Origin: Oscillospiraceae bacterium
Lineage (GTDB): Bacteria > Bacillota > Clostridia > Oscillospirales > Ruminococcaceae
NCBI GenBank assembly: GCA_025757985.1
Contig: CP107210.1
Span: forward strand, 1,054,001-1,118,000
DNA length: 64,000 nt
Direction: 5' to 3'
How positions within the stretch are numbered: position 1 is the stretch's first letter; every line of letters begins with the position of its first letter. Below the pieces are notes generated by a model that did not search any database, had not been told where the DNA came from, and saw only the letters and a list, made by a program, of their open reading frames with translations. Both the position numbers and the translations under genes were made by a program. Positions 30,149-38,781 of the stretch are shown here, one piece after another.

Positions 30149-30991
30149 TTACCCGGCTGGCTGTTCCTTTGGCTGGCTTACCTCATCCTTGACGGCCTGC
30201 ATCTGTGCGACCGTACAAAAGGTATAGCCCTCCTCCCGGAACCATTGTATGATGTCCGGCAGGGCCTTCACAGTCTGGCCGGTGGCCTTGGTATCGTGCA
30301 GCAGCACCACGCAGAGGTCGTGCCCCTCGGCATCGCGGCGGATATTGCGCAGGATCTGCGCCGCATCGGGATGGCTGGCGGTGGCATCCTCCGCGCAGAC
30401 ATTCCAGTCGATCCAGTGGTAGCCCTTCTGCTCGGCCTGCGCCTTGAGGGTTTTCATAATGCCGCGCCCGCCGTAGCGGTGGCTGACTGTGTTTGTGCTG
30501 CCGCCGGGAAAGCGCAGCCAGTCAATGCCGCCGACGTCAACATAGGGCTCCAGCGCCTGCCGCAGCGCCTTGATGTCCTGCCAGAAGGCATCGGTACTCG
30601 CGTAAATTTTCGAGTACTGATGTGTCGCGCTGTGCAGCGCAATTTGGTGCCCCGCCGCCGCAATGTCTGCCACCAGCGGCAGATAGCGCTCGTTGGCGTC
30701 CTGCGCGCAGACAAAAAAGGTGGCCGGGACCTGCTCCCGATCAAGGATTTCCAGAATCGGCACGGTATTTTTGCTCGGTCCGTCATCAAAGGTCAGGCAA
30801 ACGATTTTGGGCAGCGCCGTCTCCCCGGTGGCAGCCGACACGGCAAAACAGTCGTTGGGGGTGTCGGTATCGGTATATTCACAGTGGTACAGCCGATGAA
30901 TAATGCCGAGCAGCAGCGTCAGCAGCACCGCCGCAGCCAGCGCGGACAGCAGCCGCCCGCCTCGTTCCTCCCGGTTTGCATTGCGCCGCAT
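30149..30991 (-). CDS. Membrane-anchored polysaccharide deacetylase (NodB family)
   Basis: The 280-residue protein has an N-terminal membrane anchor (about 14-32) and a NodB domain from about residue 60. The catalytic Asp pair is in CLTFDDGPS and the metal His pair in HSATHQY; WLRFPGGST and CVVLLHDTKA complete the five NodB motifs. It probably removes N-acetyl groups from peptidoglycan or a related glycan outside the membrane. ATG 30991 follows GGGAGGGG. The gene is divergent from the small anchored protein at 31104. Confidence 0.88.
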   Translation of the reverse strand: MRRNANREERGGRLLSALAAAVLLTLLLGIIHRLYHCEYTDTDTPNDCFAVSAATGETALPKIVCLTFDDGPSKNTVPILEILDREQVPATFFVCAQDANERYLPLVADIAAAGHQIALHSATHQYSKIYASTDAFWQDIKALRQALEPYVDVGGIDWLRFPGGSTNTVSHRYGGRGIMKTLKAQAEQKGYHWIDWNVCAEDATASHPDAAQILRNIRRDAEGHDLCVVLLHDTKATGQTVKALPDIIQWFREEGYTFCTVAQMQAVKDEVSQPKEQPAG

Positions 30992-31046
30992 TACAAGCCC
31001 CTCCCCTGTTATGGTCTGGTACAAGGTATGCGGGCGCGGCAGGAAA

Positions 31047-31075
31047 TAGACATAGGCAGCGGTGTATGGTATAAT
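31047..31075 (+). promoter_or_regulatory. Promoter for the small anchored protein
   Basis: TAGACA and TATAAT are separated by 17 bases. Confidence 0.75.
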
Positions 31076-31103
31076 AGAGAAAACGCTGTGGGAGGCCTGC
31101 CGC

Positions 31104-31532
31104 ATGAAGCTGAAAATTACCAAATCCGACAAGAAGGCGCTGCTGGCGGCGCTGGCCGTCTGCGGGATCGGCATACTGTTTTCCATCCTTATTGTGCTGG
31201 GGATGGATATTTACCGCAAGCATACCTACACCAGCGTGATTTTGCCGGACGCCTATCGCATTACCGACATGAAAGCGACGGCGCACACCTCCTACTCTGT
31301 CAATGGGAGCAACACCGATTACGTCTACATCATCACGGTCAAATATGAGATCGACGGCACCAGCTACACGGACACACTGCAAATTTTGCAGGGCACCCAT
31401 TTTGCCACCGAGCTGCACGCGCGCTACCTGGCCGACAACGCCCCGGAAGAAGTGCTGGGCAATTTGTATTATTCCGAGAAAGACCCATCCTATATTGGGC
31501 GGTATGGGGACGATTCGCTATTCGTAGAGTAA
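31104..31532 (+). CDS. Small membrane-anchored protein, unknown function
   Basis: The 142-residue protein has a basic N-terminus, one membrane helix (about 12-35) and an extracellular domain of about 105 residues with several Tyr/Thr-rich beta-like strands (NTDYVYIITVKYEIDGTSYT). I do not recognise the family. ATG 31104 is preceded by GGGAGG, with a consensus promoter and a terminator of its own, so it is a single-gene unit divergent from the deacetylase. Confidence 0.7.
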   Translation: MKLKITKSDKKALLAALAVCGIGILFSILIVLGMDIYRKHTYTSVILPDAYRITDMKATAHTSYSVNGSNTDYVYIITVKYEIDGTSYTDTLQILQGTHFATELHARYLADNAPEEVLGNLYYSEKDPSYIGRYGDDSLFVE

Positions 31533-31541
31533 GTAACAAAA

Positions 31542-31582
31542 CGCGGGAAACTGCCCTTTTACCGGCAGTCTCCCGCATTTTT
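31542..31582 (+). terminator. Terminator after the small anchored protein
   Basis: GCGGGAAACTGCC pairs with GGCAGTCTCCCGC, followed by ATTTTT. Confidence 0.85.
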
Positions 31583-31646
31583 CTTTATTTGTTTGGAGTT
31601 CTTTTCGGCTCCTTTTTTTGCAAGAAAAGGAATAAAACTCTCGTAC

Positions 31647-33122
31647 TTATTTCGCTCTCGCCTCGTGCATCGCGTTGATGCGCTTGCGCCACAGGCGCGG
31701 GGCAAACAGTGCCAGCATCGGGTAAAGCTCCAAGCGGCCTGCCAGCATATCAAAGGCCAGCAGCAGCTTGACCGGGGCGGAAAATTCCGCAAAGCTGCCC
31801 ATCGGGCCGACCAGCTCCAGACCGGGGCCGACATTGTTCAGGCAGGTCGCAACTGCCGTAAAGGTCGTGACCACATCAAAGCCGTCCAGTGAGACGAGCA
31901 GCACCGACAGCGTCAGCAGCATGATATAAATGTTAAAATAGTTGTGTACACCGCGCAGGGTCTTTTCGTCCAGCGGCTTGCCCTCAAACCGGACCGTGGT
32001 GACGGCGTGGCTGTGCAGCATCTTGTTCAGATCCTGCCGCGCCGCCTTGAAGATGATGATAACGCGGGAGACCTTTAAGCCGCCCGCCGTTGAGCCGGCG
32101 CAGGCACCCACAAAGGTCAGGATCACGATGACGACCCGCGAATAGGTCGGCCAGAGGTTGAAGTCCGCCGTGGCGTAGCCCGTGGTCGTCACGATGGACG
32201 ACACCTGAAAGAACGCCGTGCGCAGCGCCGTGCCGACAGAGTCGTACAGGCCTGCGATGTTCGCCGTGATGGTCAGGGTCGAGAATGCCACGATGCCCAG
32301 ATAGACACGCAGCTCCTCCGAGGCGAGAGCCTCACGGAAATGGCGGAGCAACAGGAAATAATACAGGTTGAAGTTGATGCCGAACAGCAGCATGAACACA
32401 CCGATCACGACCTCAAAATAAGGGTCGTTGTAGGCACCCACGCTCAGCGCCTTGTTGCTGAAGCCGCCGGTGCCCGCCGTGCCGAAGGCGTGAATGAGCG
32501 CGTCAAACAGTGGCATACCGCCCGCGCAGAGCATGACCGTCTCGATAACGGTCATGGCGAGATAGATGGCGTAGAGGATCTTAGCGCTGTCGCTCAATTT
32601 GCTCGAGATCTTGCCGCAGGTCGGGCCGGGGACCTCAGCGCGCATCAGGTGCATGGCGCGGCCGTCCGTCATGGGCAGCACCGCCATCGCAAAAACAAGA
32701 ACGCCCATACCGCCGATCCAGTGGGAAAAGCTGCGCCAGAACAGGATGCCGTGGCTCAGCGACTCAACATCGGTCAAAATCGTGGAGCCGGTGGTCGTAA
32801 AGCCCGAAACCGTCTCAAAAAAGGCGTCCACAAAGGACGGTATCTCGCCGGTGATGACAAAGGGAAGTGCGCCGAAAACCGACAGCAGCACCCAGACCAG
32901 CGCCACGATGGCCAGACCGTCGCGGGCGTAGATCTTGGTGTCCTTGGGGCTTTTCAGGCTGGCGGCAAGGCCCAGCACCAGCAGGATCAGCACCGGGATC
33001 AGGAATGCGGGGATCGAGGCCCACTCGCCGTAGATCGCTGCGCACCCCATGGGAAAGAGCATCAGCGCCGCCTCGATCAGGAAGATGCGCCCCAGCACAA
33101 ACCCTACCATTTTATAATTCAT
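31647..33122 (-). CDS. trkH: Potassium uptake protein TrkH/KtrB family, membrane subunit
   Basis: The 491-residue protein is the K+-translocating subunit, with about ten membrane segments in the TrkH/KtrB fold. The selectivity-filter-like loops are visible: SGFTTTGSTIL (about 106-116), FGTAGTGGFSNK (about 212-223), STAGGLKVSR and NNVGPGLELVGP. It works with the TrkA regulator encoded 10 bases upstream on the same strand. Together they take up K+ for turgor and pH control. Confidence 0.93.
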   Translation of the reverse strand: MNYKMVGFVLGRIFLIEAALMLFPMGCAAIYGEWASIPAFLIPVLILLVLGLAASLKSPKDTKIYARDGLAIVALVWVLLSVFGALPFVITGEIPSFVDAFFETVSGFTTTGSTILTDVESLSHGILFWRSFSHWIGGMGVLVFAMAVLPMTDGRAMHLMRAEVPGPTCGKISSKLSDSAKILYAIYLAMTVIETVMLCAGGMPLFDALIHAFGTAGTGGFSNKALSVGAYNDPYFEVVIGVFMLLFGINFNLYYFLLLRHFREALASEELRVYLGIVAFSTLTITANIAGLYDSVGTALRTAFFQVSSIVTTTGYATADFNLWPTYSRVVIVILTFVGACAGSTAGGLKVSRVIIIFKAARQDLNKMLHSHAVTTVRFEGKPLDEKTLRGVHNYFNIYIMLLTLSVLLVSLDGFDVVTTFTAVATCLNNVGPGLELVGPMGSFAEFSAPVKLLLAFDMLAGRLELYPMLALFAPRLWRKRINAMHEARAK

Positions 33123-33132
33123 GCCGCCGCCC

Positions 33133-34497
33133 TCACTTTACAATGTCACGCAGCGCGTGCAGCGTCGTGTCGGTGGTGACGATGACAACATCGTCCCCCT
33201 CCTGCAGGGCGTCATTGCCGGAGGGAATGACCGTCTGGCCGCTGCGGCGCACGATGCCTGCCACCAGCAGGCCCTTGCGCAGCGTCAGATCCTTGAGCGG
33301 CACACCGATGAAGGGCAGGCCCGGGGCCACATTGAACTCCAGCGCCTCGACCCGGCCGCCCACAAGGCGGTGCAGCGTCTTGATGTTCTCCGACTCAAAG
33401 CTGTTCTGCATGGCGCGGACATACATGGCGATGGACTCCGATGTGACCGATGCCGTGGAGACCACACTGTCCACCATGCCCTTGGCTGTGGCCAGATCTG
33501 CAAAGGAGCTGCGGTTGATCTTTGCCACCACCTTGCAGGAGTTCATCTGGGAGGCATACATTGCCAGAATGATGTTCGTCTCGTCCAGACCGGTCAGCGC
33601 CACAAAGGCGTCCATCTCGGTGATGCGCTCCTCGCTCAGCAGCTCGGCGTCCGCACCGTCCCCGTGGATGACCAGCACGCCGGGGAACTTCTCGCTCATT
33701 TCCTGACAGCGAGCCGCATCGCTGTCGATGACGGTGACGCGCTTCTGGATGTCCTGCAGCTCCTTGACGAGGTAGTAGGCCATCCGGCTTGCGCCGACGA
33801 TCATGACATTGTTTGCCTTCTCCTTAAAGAGGTTCAGCCGGCGGAAGAAGGATTCAAGGTCCCGGGCCGAGGCGGTCAGGTAGATCTTATCCCCTGCCTG
33901 CAGCGTAAAGGCACCGGTGGGTATGATCGTCTCACTGCCGCGTGCGACCGCACAGATCAGGATCTTAACGCGGATGTTGCGGTAGAGGTCTGCCAGCTGC
34001 AGGCCGACCAGCGGGTTGTCCTCGGTCAGGCGGTATTCGATCAGCTCAAACCGCTGGCGGCAGAACTGCTCACGCTTGATGGCCGAGGGGAAGCGCAGCA
34101 CCCGCGCGATCTCGCGGGCGGTGGTCTTTTCCGGGTTGATGATCATCGACAGGCCCAGCTCATCGCGCATAAAGCGCAGCTGCTTCTCATACTCCGGGTT
34201 GCGGATACGGGCAATGGTGTGCTGCGTGCCGAGCTTTTTCGCCACAAGGCAGGCAAGGATGTTGATCTCATCGCTGGAGGTCGTGGCAATCAGAAGATCC
34301 GCACCGTCCTCGAACGCCTCCTTCTGGACCTCATAGCTGCCACCGTTGCCGGGCACGCCGCGCACATCATAGATGTTTACAATATCCTCGATCAGGTCAG
34401 GGTTCTGGTCGATAACGACAATGTCATTGTTTTCCGCCGTAAGCTGGGCGGTCAAGGCACGGCCGACTTTGCCAAGGCCGATGACCACGATTCTCAT
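33133..34497 (-). CDS. trkA: Trk system potassium uptake regulator TrkA
   Basis: The 454-residue cytoplasmic protein has two tandem RCK units, each with an NAD-binding Rossmann domain (RIVVIGLGKVGRALT at residue 2; NNVMIVGASRMAYYL at about 228) followed by a TrkA-C domain. It gates TrkH in response to nucleotide. It is first in a two-gene operon with trkH. The ATG has GGAG nine bases upstream and a promoter lies at 34600-34627. Confidence 0.95.
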   Translation of the reverse strand: MRIVVIGLGKVGRALTAQLTAENNDIVVIDQNPDLIEDIVNIYDVRGVPGNGGSYEVQKEAFEDGADLLIATTSSDEINILACLVAKKLGTQHTIARIRNPEYEKQLRFMRDELGLSMIINPEKTTAREIARVLRFPSAIKREQFCRQRFELIEYRLTEDNPLVGLQLADLYRNIRVKILICAVARGSETIIPTGAFTLQAGDKIYLTASARDLESFFRRLNLFKEKANNVMIVGASRMAYYLVKELQDIQKRVTVIDSDAARCQEMSEKFPGVLVIHGDGADAELLSEERITEMDAFVALTGLDETNIILAMYASQMNSCKVVAKINRSSFADLATAKGMVDSVVSTASVTSESIAMYVRAMQNSFESENIKTLHRLVGGRVEALEFNVAPGLPFIGVPLKDLTLRKGLLVAGIVRRSGQTVIPSGNDALQEGDDVVIVTTDTTLHALRDIVK

Positions 34498-34528
34498 ACG
34501 AACGCTCCATTTCTTTTATTGCAAACCG

Positions 34529-34562
34529 GGGCAGCAGGCGAGCCATGCCCGCCCCTGCAGTG
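34529..34562. repeat. Family A-like palindrome
   Basis: GGGGCAGCAGGCGAGCCATG then CCCGCCCCTGCAG, an imperfect module in the trkA leader. Confidence 0.4.
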
Positions 34563-34599
34563 CCGCGATACCAGGCAAGAGTTGTGCATTATTAAGCCC

Positions 34600-34627
34600 A
34601 TTATAGCAAAGCCGCAGGAAAAAGCAA
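34600..34627 (-). promoter_or_regulatory. Promoter for trkAH
   Basis: On the minus strand TTGCTT and TATAAT are 16 bases apart. Confidence 0.65.
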
Positions 34628-34702
34628 TAGGACATTTTCACGGATTGTACAAGATTTTTTGAAAAAGTCCGCAAATTTGCGCCCTGCAGGGCAAATTTTG
34701 CA

Positions 34703-34731
34703 TTGACAAGCTGCCGGAAACTTGCTATAAT
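34703..34731 (+). promoter_or_regulatory. Consensus promoter for rpsF-ssb-rpsR
   Basis: TTGACA and TATAAT are perfect consensus boxes with a 17-base spacer. Confidence 0.9.
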
Positions 34732-34738
34732 TAGATGC

Positions 34739-34756
34739 TGTGTGAAATCACACAGT
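34739..34756 (+). promoter_or_regulatory. Perfect palindrome at the start of the rpsF transcript
   Basis: CTGTGTGA-AA-TCACACAG lies within about ten bases of the expected transcription start. It could fold at the 5' end of the mRNA (stability or ribosomal-protein feedback) or be a DNA operator. Which applies is unknown. Confidence 0.5.
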
Positions 34757-34815
34757 TATCCTTGTCTTTTCCGTTAAAAGAGAAGGCCTAATGTCCAAAA
34801 GGAGGTGCACAGAAT

Positions 34816-35100
34816 ATGGCTAAGTACGAAACCATGATGGTTACCACCGCGAACCTCGACGAAGAGGCTTCCAACGCTCTGATCAACAAGTTCAAGAACC
34901 TGATCGCAGCGAATGGTACGATCGATTCTGTTGATGATTGGGGCAAGAAGCGTCTTGCTTACCCCATCAACGATGAGACCGAGGGTGTGTACACGGTGAT
35001 CAGCTTCACCAGCGAGCCCGATTTCCCGGCTGAGCTGGACCGCATTTTCAAGATCACTGAGGGCGTTCTTCGCAGCATGACTCTTGCTGTTGAGGAGTAA
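34816..35100 (+). CDS. rpsF: 30S ribosomal protein S6
   Basis: The 94-residue product is bS6, which pairs with bS18 on the 16S rRNA platform. KYETMMVTTANLDEE and WGKKRLAYPINDETEGVYTV are typical S6 stretches. A ribosome-binding site (AAAAGGAGGTG) precedes the ATG. It leads the classic rpsF-ssb-rpsR operon. Confidence 0.97.
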   Translation: MAKYETMMVTTANLDEEASNALINKFKNLIAANGTIDSVDDWGKKRLAYPINDETEGVYTVISFTSEPDFPAELDRIFKITEGVLRSMTLAVEE

Positions 35101-35111
35101 GGAGTAAACCA

Positions 35112-35588
35112 ATGCTGAATGTTGTTGCTATTATGGGCCGCCTTGCCGCGGACCCGCAGCTGCGCCAGACCACGACCGGCAAAAACGTCGCTTCGTTCCG
35201 CATCGCATGCGACCGCGGACGCCGCGACGCCAACGGCCAGAGTCAGGCTGACTGGCTGGATGTTGTTGCTTGGGATCGCACGGCAGAGTTTGTCTGCAAG
35301 TATTTCCAGAAGGGTTCTCTGATCGCTATTGACGGCCGTTTGCAGAGCCGCCAGTATCAGGACAAGAACGGCAACAACCGCACCGCGATTGAGATCGTGG
35401 CCAACAACGTCAACTTTGCCGCTCCTAAATCCGCAAACGCCGCACCGATGGGTGATGCCGGCTACGGCGCACCCATGGCAGCCCCCGCCGCCCGTCCTGC
35501 TGTGCAGGCCAATCCTGCGCCGAGCTATTCTGCCGGCAGCAATGATGACTTTGCACTGATCGAGGATGAGGGCGACCTGCCGTTCTAA
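35112..35588 (+). CDS. ssb: Single-stranded DNA-binding protein
   Basis: The 158-residue protein has an N-terminal OB-fold (about 1-105; LNVVAIMGRLAADPQLRQT, DWLDVVAWDRTAE), an Ala/Pro-rich linker, and the acidic tip EDEGDLPF that recruits replication and repair partners. It lies between S6 and S18 genes, 11 bases after rpsF. Confidence 0.97.
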   Translation: MLNVVAIMGRLAADPQLRQTTTGKNVASFRIACDRGRRDANGQSQADWLDVVAWDRTAEFVCKYFQKGSLIAIDGRLQSRQYQDKNGNNRTAIEIVANNVNFAAPKSANAAPMGDAGYGAPMAAPAARPAVQANPAPSYSAGSNDDFALIEDEGDLPF

Positions 35589-35624
35589 AATCGAAAGTAT
35601 CATTCTAACAAGGAGGTTTCCACA

Positions 35625-35867
35625 ATGGCTATGGATCGTTCTTCTCGTCCGATGCATCGTGGCCGCAAGAAGGTTTGCTCCTTCTGCGTTGACCGCGTTG
35701 ATCACATTGATTACAAGGATCTGCCCCGCCTGCGCAAGTACGTGAGCGAGCGCGCCAAGATCATTCCCCGCCGTGTGACCGGTACCTGCGCTTTCCATCA
35801 GCGTGAGCTGACGGTTGCCATCAAGCGTGCCCGCTACATGGCTCTGATGCCCTACGTCAGCGACTAA
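35625..35867 (+). CDS. rpsR: 30S ribosomal protein S18
   Basis: The 80-residue product is bS18: [17 protein letters not shown], then [19 protein letters not shown] and a basic C-terminal stretch [12 protein letters not shown]. The cysteines (CSFC and a later Cys with His) suggest the zinc-binding form. AAGGAGG precedes the ATG. A terminator follows. Confidence 0.97.
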   Translation: MAMDRSSRPMHRGRKKVCSFCVDRVDHIDYKDLPRLRKYVSERAKIIPRRVTGTCAFHQRELTVAIKRARYMALMPYVSD

Positions 35868-35900
35868 TCTCGCCGCGTTGGCATTGCCAAAATGCACTGA

Positions 35901-35934
35901 AAAAGAGCAGTCTCGCAAGAGACTGCTCTTTTTT
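35901..35934 (+). terminator. Terminator of the rpsF operon
   Basis: AAAAGAGCAGTCTC pairs with GAGACTGCTCTTTT and continues with T. Confidence 0.9.
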
Positions 35935-35953
35935 GTTTCTTACACCGCAAACG

Positions 35954-36096
35954 GGAAAAGCCCCTCAGGCCTCGCAGGCTCGGCCAGCTCCCCGCATGGC
36001 GGGGAGCCTTTCTGACGGCGGCCTTTGGCCGCCTCAAAAAGCCTCCTCACGCAGTGGGGAGGTGGTCGAGCGAAGCGATGACCGGAGGGGCTTTTC
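35954..36096. repeat. Family B variant repeat
   Basis: GGGAAAAGCCCCTC and GAGGGGCTTTTCCC form the outer inverted arms, with inner palindromes (AGCTCCCCGCATGGCGGGGAGC, GGCGGCCTTTGGCCGCC). It has the size and nested layout of family B but different arm sequences. It lies between the rpsR terminator and the pseudokinase stop, 18 bases from the latter. Confidence 0.6.
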
Positions 36097-36113
36097 CCAC
36101 CTGCCGCTATCAC

Positions 36114-37748
36114 TCACTCTTCCGGCTGCGGGGTCGGTTCGGGTGTACTCTCCCCCGCATTCCCCGTCTGGGCCACCAGCGTATCGTCACGCTCCCCGGC
36201 AATGCTGACGATTACCGTCACATTCTCGGTATTGATCTTGGTGCCCGCCGTATAGTCGGTCTTGGCCACACAGCCTGCGGCCATCGTGCCATCATTATCG
36301 ACCATGACCATCTTGTACTGGATGCCGAGTGCGTCCAGCTTTTTGCTGGCGTTTGCCTGCGTAAAGCCGATGATGTCGGGCATCTCCACAAGATTCGGGC
36401 CGCTGCTGACTACGATCTGGATGATCTGGTCCTCCATCAGCTTTTCCGTGCCCGCAGGCGGGTCCTGACTGATGACAACGCCCTGCGGCACGGTGTCGGA
36501 GCCCTGCTCGACCATGACGATGCGGAATTCGCTGTAGGCATCGTTGCCCTTGATGTCGGTCGTATAGCGCAGCCCCACAAGGTTCGGCACGGTCGCAGCT
36601 TCTGCATTCTCCCCTGCTGCTGCGGCCGCTGTGGGCTGCGGCGTGGCGGACGGCGTACCGCCGTTGCTGCTGCCGCCCGCAAGGCTCCAGAGCAGCAGCA
36701 CGACCAGCACAAAGATAACGACCAGCGACACCGCCATGATCTTGCGGGTGCTGATCTGGTTATCGCCCCGCTCAAACATGGCGTTGGCGACATTCGGGTC
36801 GGTCAGGGCGCTCATCAGCTCGGGCACAGTCTGCATCCGCTTGGCGGGGTCCATCCGCATGGCGCAGGCCAATACCTGCGAGAACCATGTGGGGACGCCT
36901 GCCTCCAGACTATGGGCAGACTCCAGACTGTCCCGCACCCTGCGCTGGGGCGCAGCCACCGGCGTCTGCCCCGTGACCATCCTGTAGCAGACTGCCGCCA
37001 ATGCGTAAACATCGGTATAGCGGCCGCTGAACTCGGCGGCGGAGTATTGCTCCGGCGCGGCGTAGCCCGGGTACAGCTGGCTTTTCAGCTCGCTGCCGCC
37101 GGTGCGCAGGGCCAGTGTGCCGTAGCCCGTCAGGCGGGCCGTGCCGTCAATGGGCAGCAGGATATTGTCCGGGCAGATGCCGCGGTGGATCAGCCCGGAG
37201 GTGTGCAGCAGCGCCACGCCCTCCATGATGGGCTGCAGCAGGGTGCGCGTCTCGGCGGGGGTCAGTGTGCGGCTGCGCAGGTGGAGATAGTGGGAAAGGG
37301 TCATGCCCTTCTCGTTCTCCTCCACAGCATAGACCGTGTTGTTTTCCTCCATGACATCGAGGATGGTGGACAGGCCGGTGGCCGGGGTCAGGTTGTGCAG
37401 ATCGTCGTACAGGTCCTTGAAGTCCATGCGGCTCGTCTTGAAAAGGACTTCTTTTTCCTCCTTGGGCATCAGTGCCCCTGACGCGCTGCGCCCGTTGCAG
37501 AGCGTGACCGGGAAATATTCCTTGATAAGAACAAAGCGCTCTTCTGCGTTCAGCACACCGCGGTAGGAAAGGCCATCGCCGTCGGCGCTCAGGTATGCGC
37601 CCACGGTATACTTGCCGCCCAACTGGGTGCCGAGGGGCAGCGCACCCTCTGGGTTGCGGTTCTCCAGCGAGCGCCCGCAGTGGACGCACTCGCCGTGGTA
37701 GCCGTTGTCCAGCGGCTGCAGGCAGTGCGGGCAAAGGAGTTCAGGCAT
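36114..37748 (-). CDS. PASTA-domain protein kinase-like protein, catalytic residues lost (pseudokinase)
   Basis: The 544-residue protein has a zinc ribbon (CPHC...CVHC, residues 6-24), a kinase-like domain (about 45-320), one membrane helix (about 342-362) and two PASTA-like repeats outside (about 395-520). Lys76 of the ATP site is kept (VLIKEYFP). The HRD catalytic motif, however, reads HRGICPDN (188-195), so Asp is replaced by Gly, and DFG reads TGYG (207-210), so the metal-binding Asp is missing. The APE-like YAAPEQY remains. Catalysis is unlikely; it may sense cell-wall fragments and signal by binding. ATG 37748 is the likelier start. Confidence 0.8.
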   Translation of the reverse strand: MPELLCPHCLQPLDNGYHGECVHCGRSLENRNPEGALPLGTQLGGKYTVGAYLSADGDGLSYRGVLNAEERFVLIKEYFPVTLCNGRSASGALMPKEEKEVLFKTSRMDFKDLYDDLHNLTPATGLSTILDVMEENNTVYAVEENEKGMTLSHYLHLRSRTLTPAETRTLLQPIMEGVALLHTSGLIHRGICPDNILLPIDGTARLTGYGTLALRTGGSELKSQLYPGYAAPEQYSAAEFSGRYTDVYALAAVCYRMVTGQTPVAAPQRRVRDSLESAHSLEAGVPTWFSQVLACAMRMDPAKRMQTVPELMSALTDPNVANAMFERGDNQISTRKIMAVSLVVIFVLVVLLLWSLAGGSSNGGTPSATPQPTAAAAAGENAEAATVPNLVGLRYTTDIKGNDAYSEFRIVMVEQGSDTVPQGVVISQDPPAGTEKLMEDQIIQIVVSSGPNLVEMPDIIGFTQANASKKLDALGIQYKMVMVDNDGTMAAGCVAKTDYTAGTKINTENVTVIVSIAGERDDTLVAQTGNAGESTPEPTPQPEE

Positions 37749-37780
37749 AGTAACGCTCCTTTTCAATTAAAAACATGCTT

Positions 37781-37873
37781 GTAGGGGCCGGACATGTCCG
37801 GCCCTGAACTTTGCGGCAGCCCGAAAATCTCGGGTCATTTCTACGCTGCAGGCCGGGCATGCCCGGCCCCTAC
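37781..37873. repeat. Family A composite repeat
   Basis: It opens GTAGGGGCCGGACATGTCCG (the same module as at 13553) and closes GGGCATGCCC plus CCCCTAC, upstream of the pseudokinase gene. Confidence 0.75.
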
Positions 37874-37886
37874 CGTTCTGCCGTAC

Positions 37887-37923
37887 AAAAAAGAGAGCAA
37901 AAGTCGCCCTTCACTCTCTTTTT
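37887..37923 (-). terminator. Terminator after yebC
   Basis: On the minus strand AAAAAGAGAG pairs with CTCTCTTTTTT around a GAAGGGCGACTTTTG loop, 13 bases after the yebC stop. Confidence 0.75.
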
Positions 37924-37935
37924 GCATTCTGTGGT

Positions 37936-38673
37936 TTAGCGGTCGAGGTCTTCCTCGTTCTCAAGGGTGTGCCAGGCGTTCTGGACATCGTCATCGTCAT
38001 CCAGCGCATCCAGCAGCTTGCCCATCTGAACCAGCTGATCGGGATCGGTCAGCGTGGTGGTGGTGGAGGGCACCTGTGCCACATCGGCAGAAACAAACTT
38101 GTAGCCCTTCTGCTCGAGTGCCTCGCAGACAGCGGTGAAGTTCTCGGGGCTGGTGGTGACCTCAGCGGCCTCCTCGCCTGCATCGAAGTCATCGGCACCG
38201 GCGTCCAGCGCGTCCATCATCAGCTCGTCAGGATCCTTATCCTCGAGATCGACGACGATAACGCCCTTCTGGGTGAACATAAAGCCAACGCAGCCCATCT
38301 GGCCCAGATTGCCGCCGAACTTGTCAAAGTAGTGGCGCATGTTGGCAGCCGTGCGGTTGCGGTTATCGGTCAGGGTCTCGACCATAACGGCGATGCCGCC
38401 GGGGCCGTAACCCTCGTAGGTGATTGCCTCATACTCCGTCTTATCGCCGCCCTCGGCGCGCTTGATGATACGCTGGATGTTGTCGTTAGGCACACTGTTG
38501 GCCTTGGCCTTGGCGATCAGCGCAGCCAGCTTGGAGTTGGAGGCGGGGTTGCCGCCGCCCTCCTTAACGGCAACGGCGATCTCACGGCCGATCTTGGTGA
38601 AAACCTTGGCGCGGGCGCCGTCAGTTTTTTCCTTTTTGCGTTTGATGTTATTCCATTTGCTATGTCCGGACAT
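37936..38673 (-). CDS. yebC: YebC/PmpR (TACO1) family protein
   Basis: The 245-residue protein begins with the family hallmark GHSKWNNIKRKKEKTDGARA and contains GGNPASNSKL and GGIAVMVETLTDNRNRT. Members were described as DNA-binding regulators and more recently as factors aiding translation through polyproline stretches. It stands alone between two terminators or repeats. Confidence 0.95.
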   Translation of the reverse strand: MSGHSKWNNIKRKKEKTDGARAKVFTKIGREIAVAVKEGGGNPASNSKLAALIAKAKANSVPNDNIQRIIKRAEGGDKTEYEAITYEGYGPGGIAVMVETLTDNRNRTAANMRHYFDKFGGNLGQMGCVGFMFTQKGVIVVDLEDKDPDELMMDALDAGADDFDAGEEAAEVTTSPENFTAVCEALEQKGYKFVSADVAQVPSTTTTLTDPDQLVQMGKLLDALDDDDDVQNAWHTLENEEDLDR

Positions 38674-38781
38674 GGAAAATCCCCCTAATTTGTATTCACA
38701 AGGCAGCGGCAGTAAAGCCGATAATTACCATTAAAATAGTATACCACAACAGGTCGTGCTTTTCAAGAGGGGCAGCGCGCT

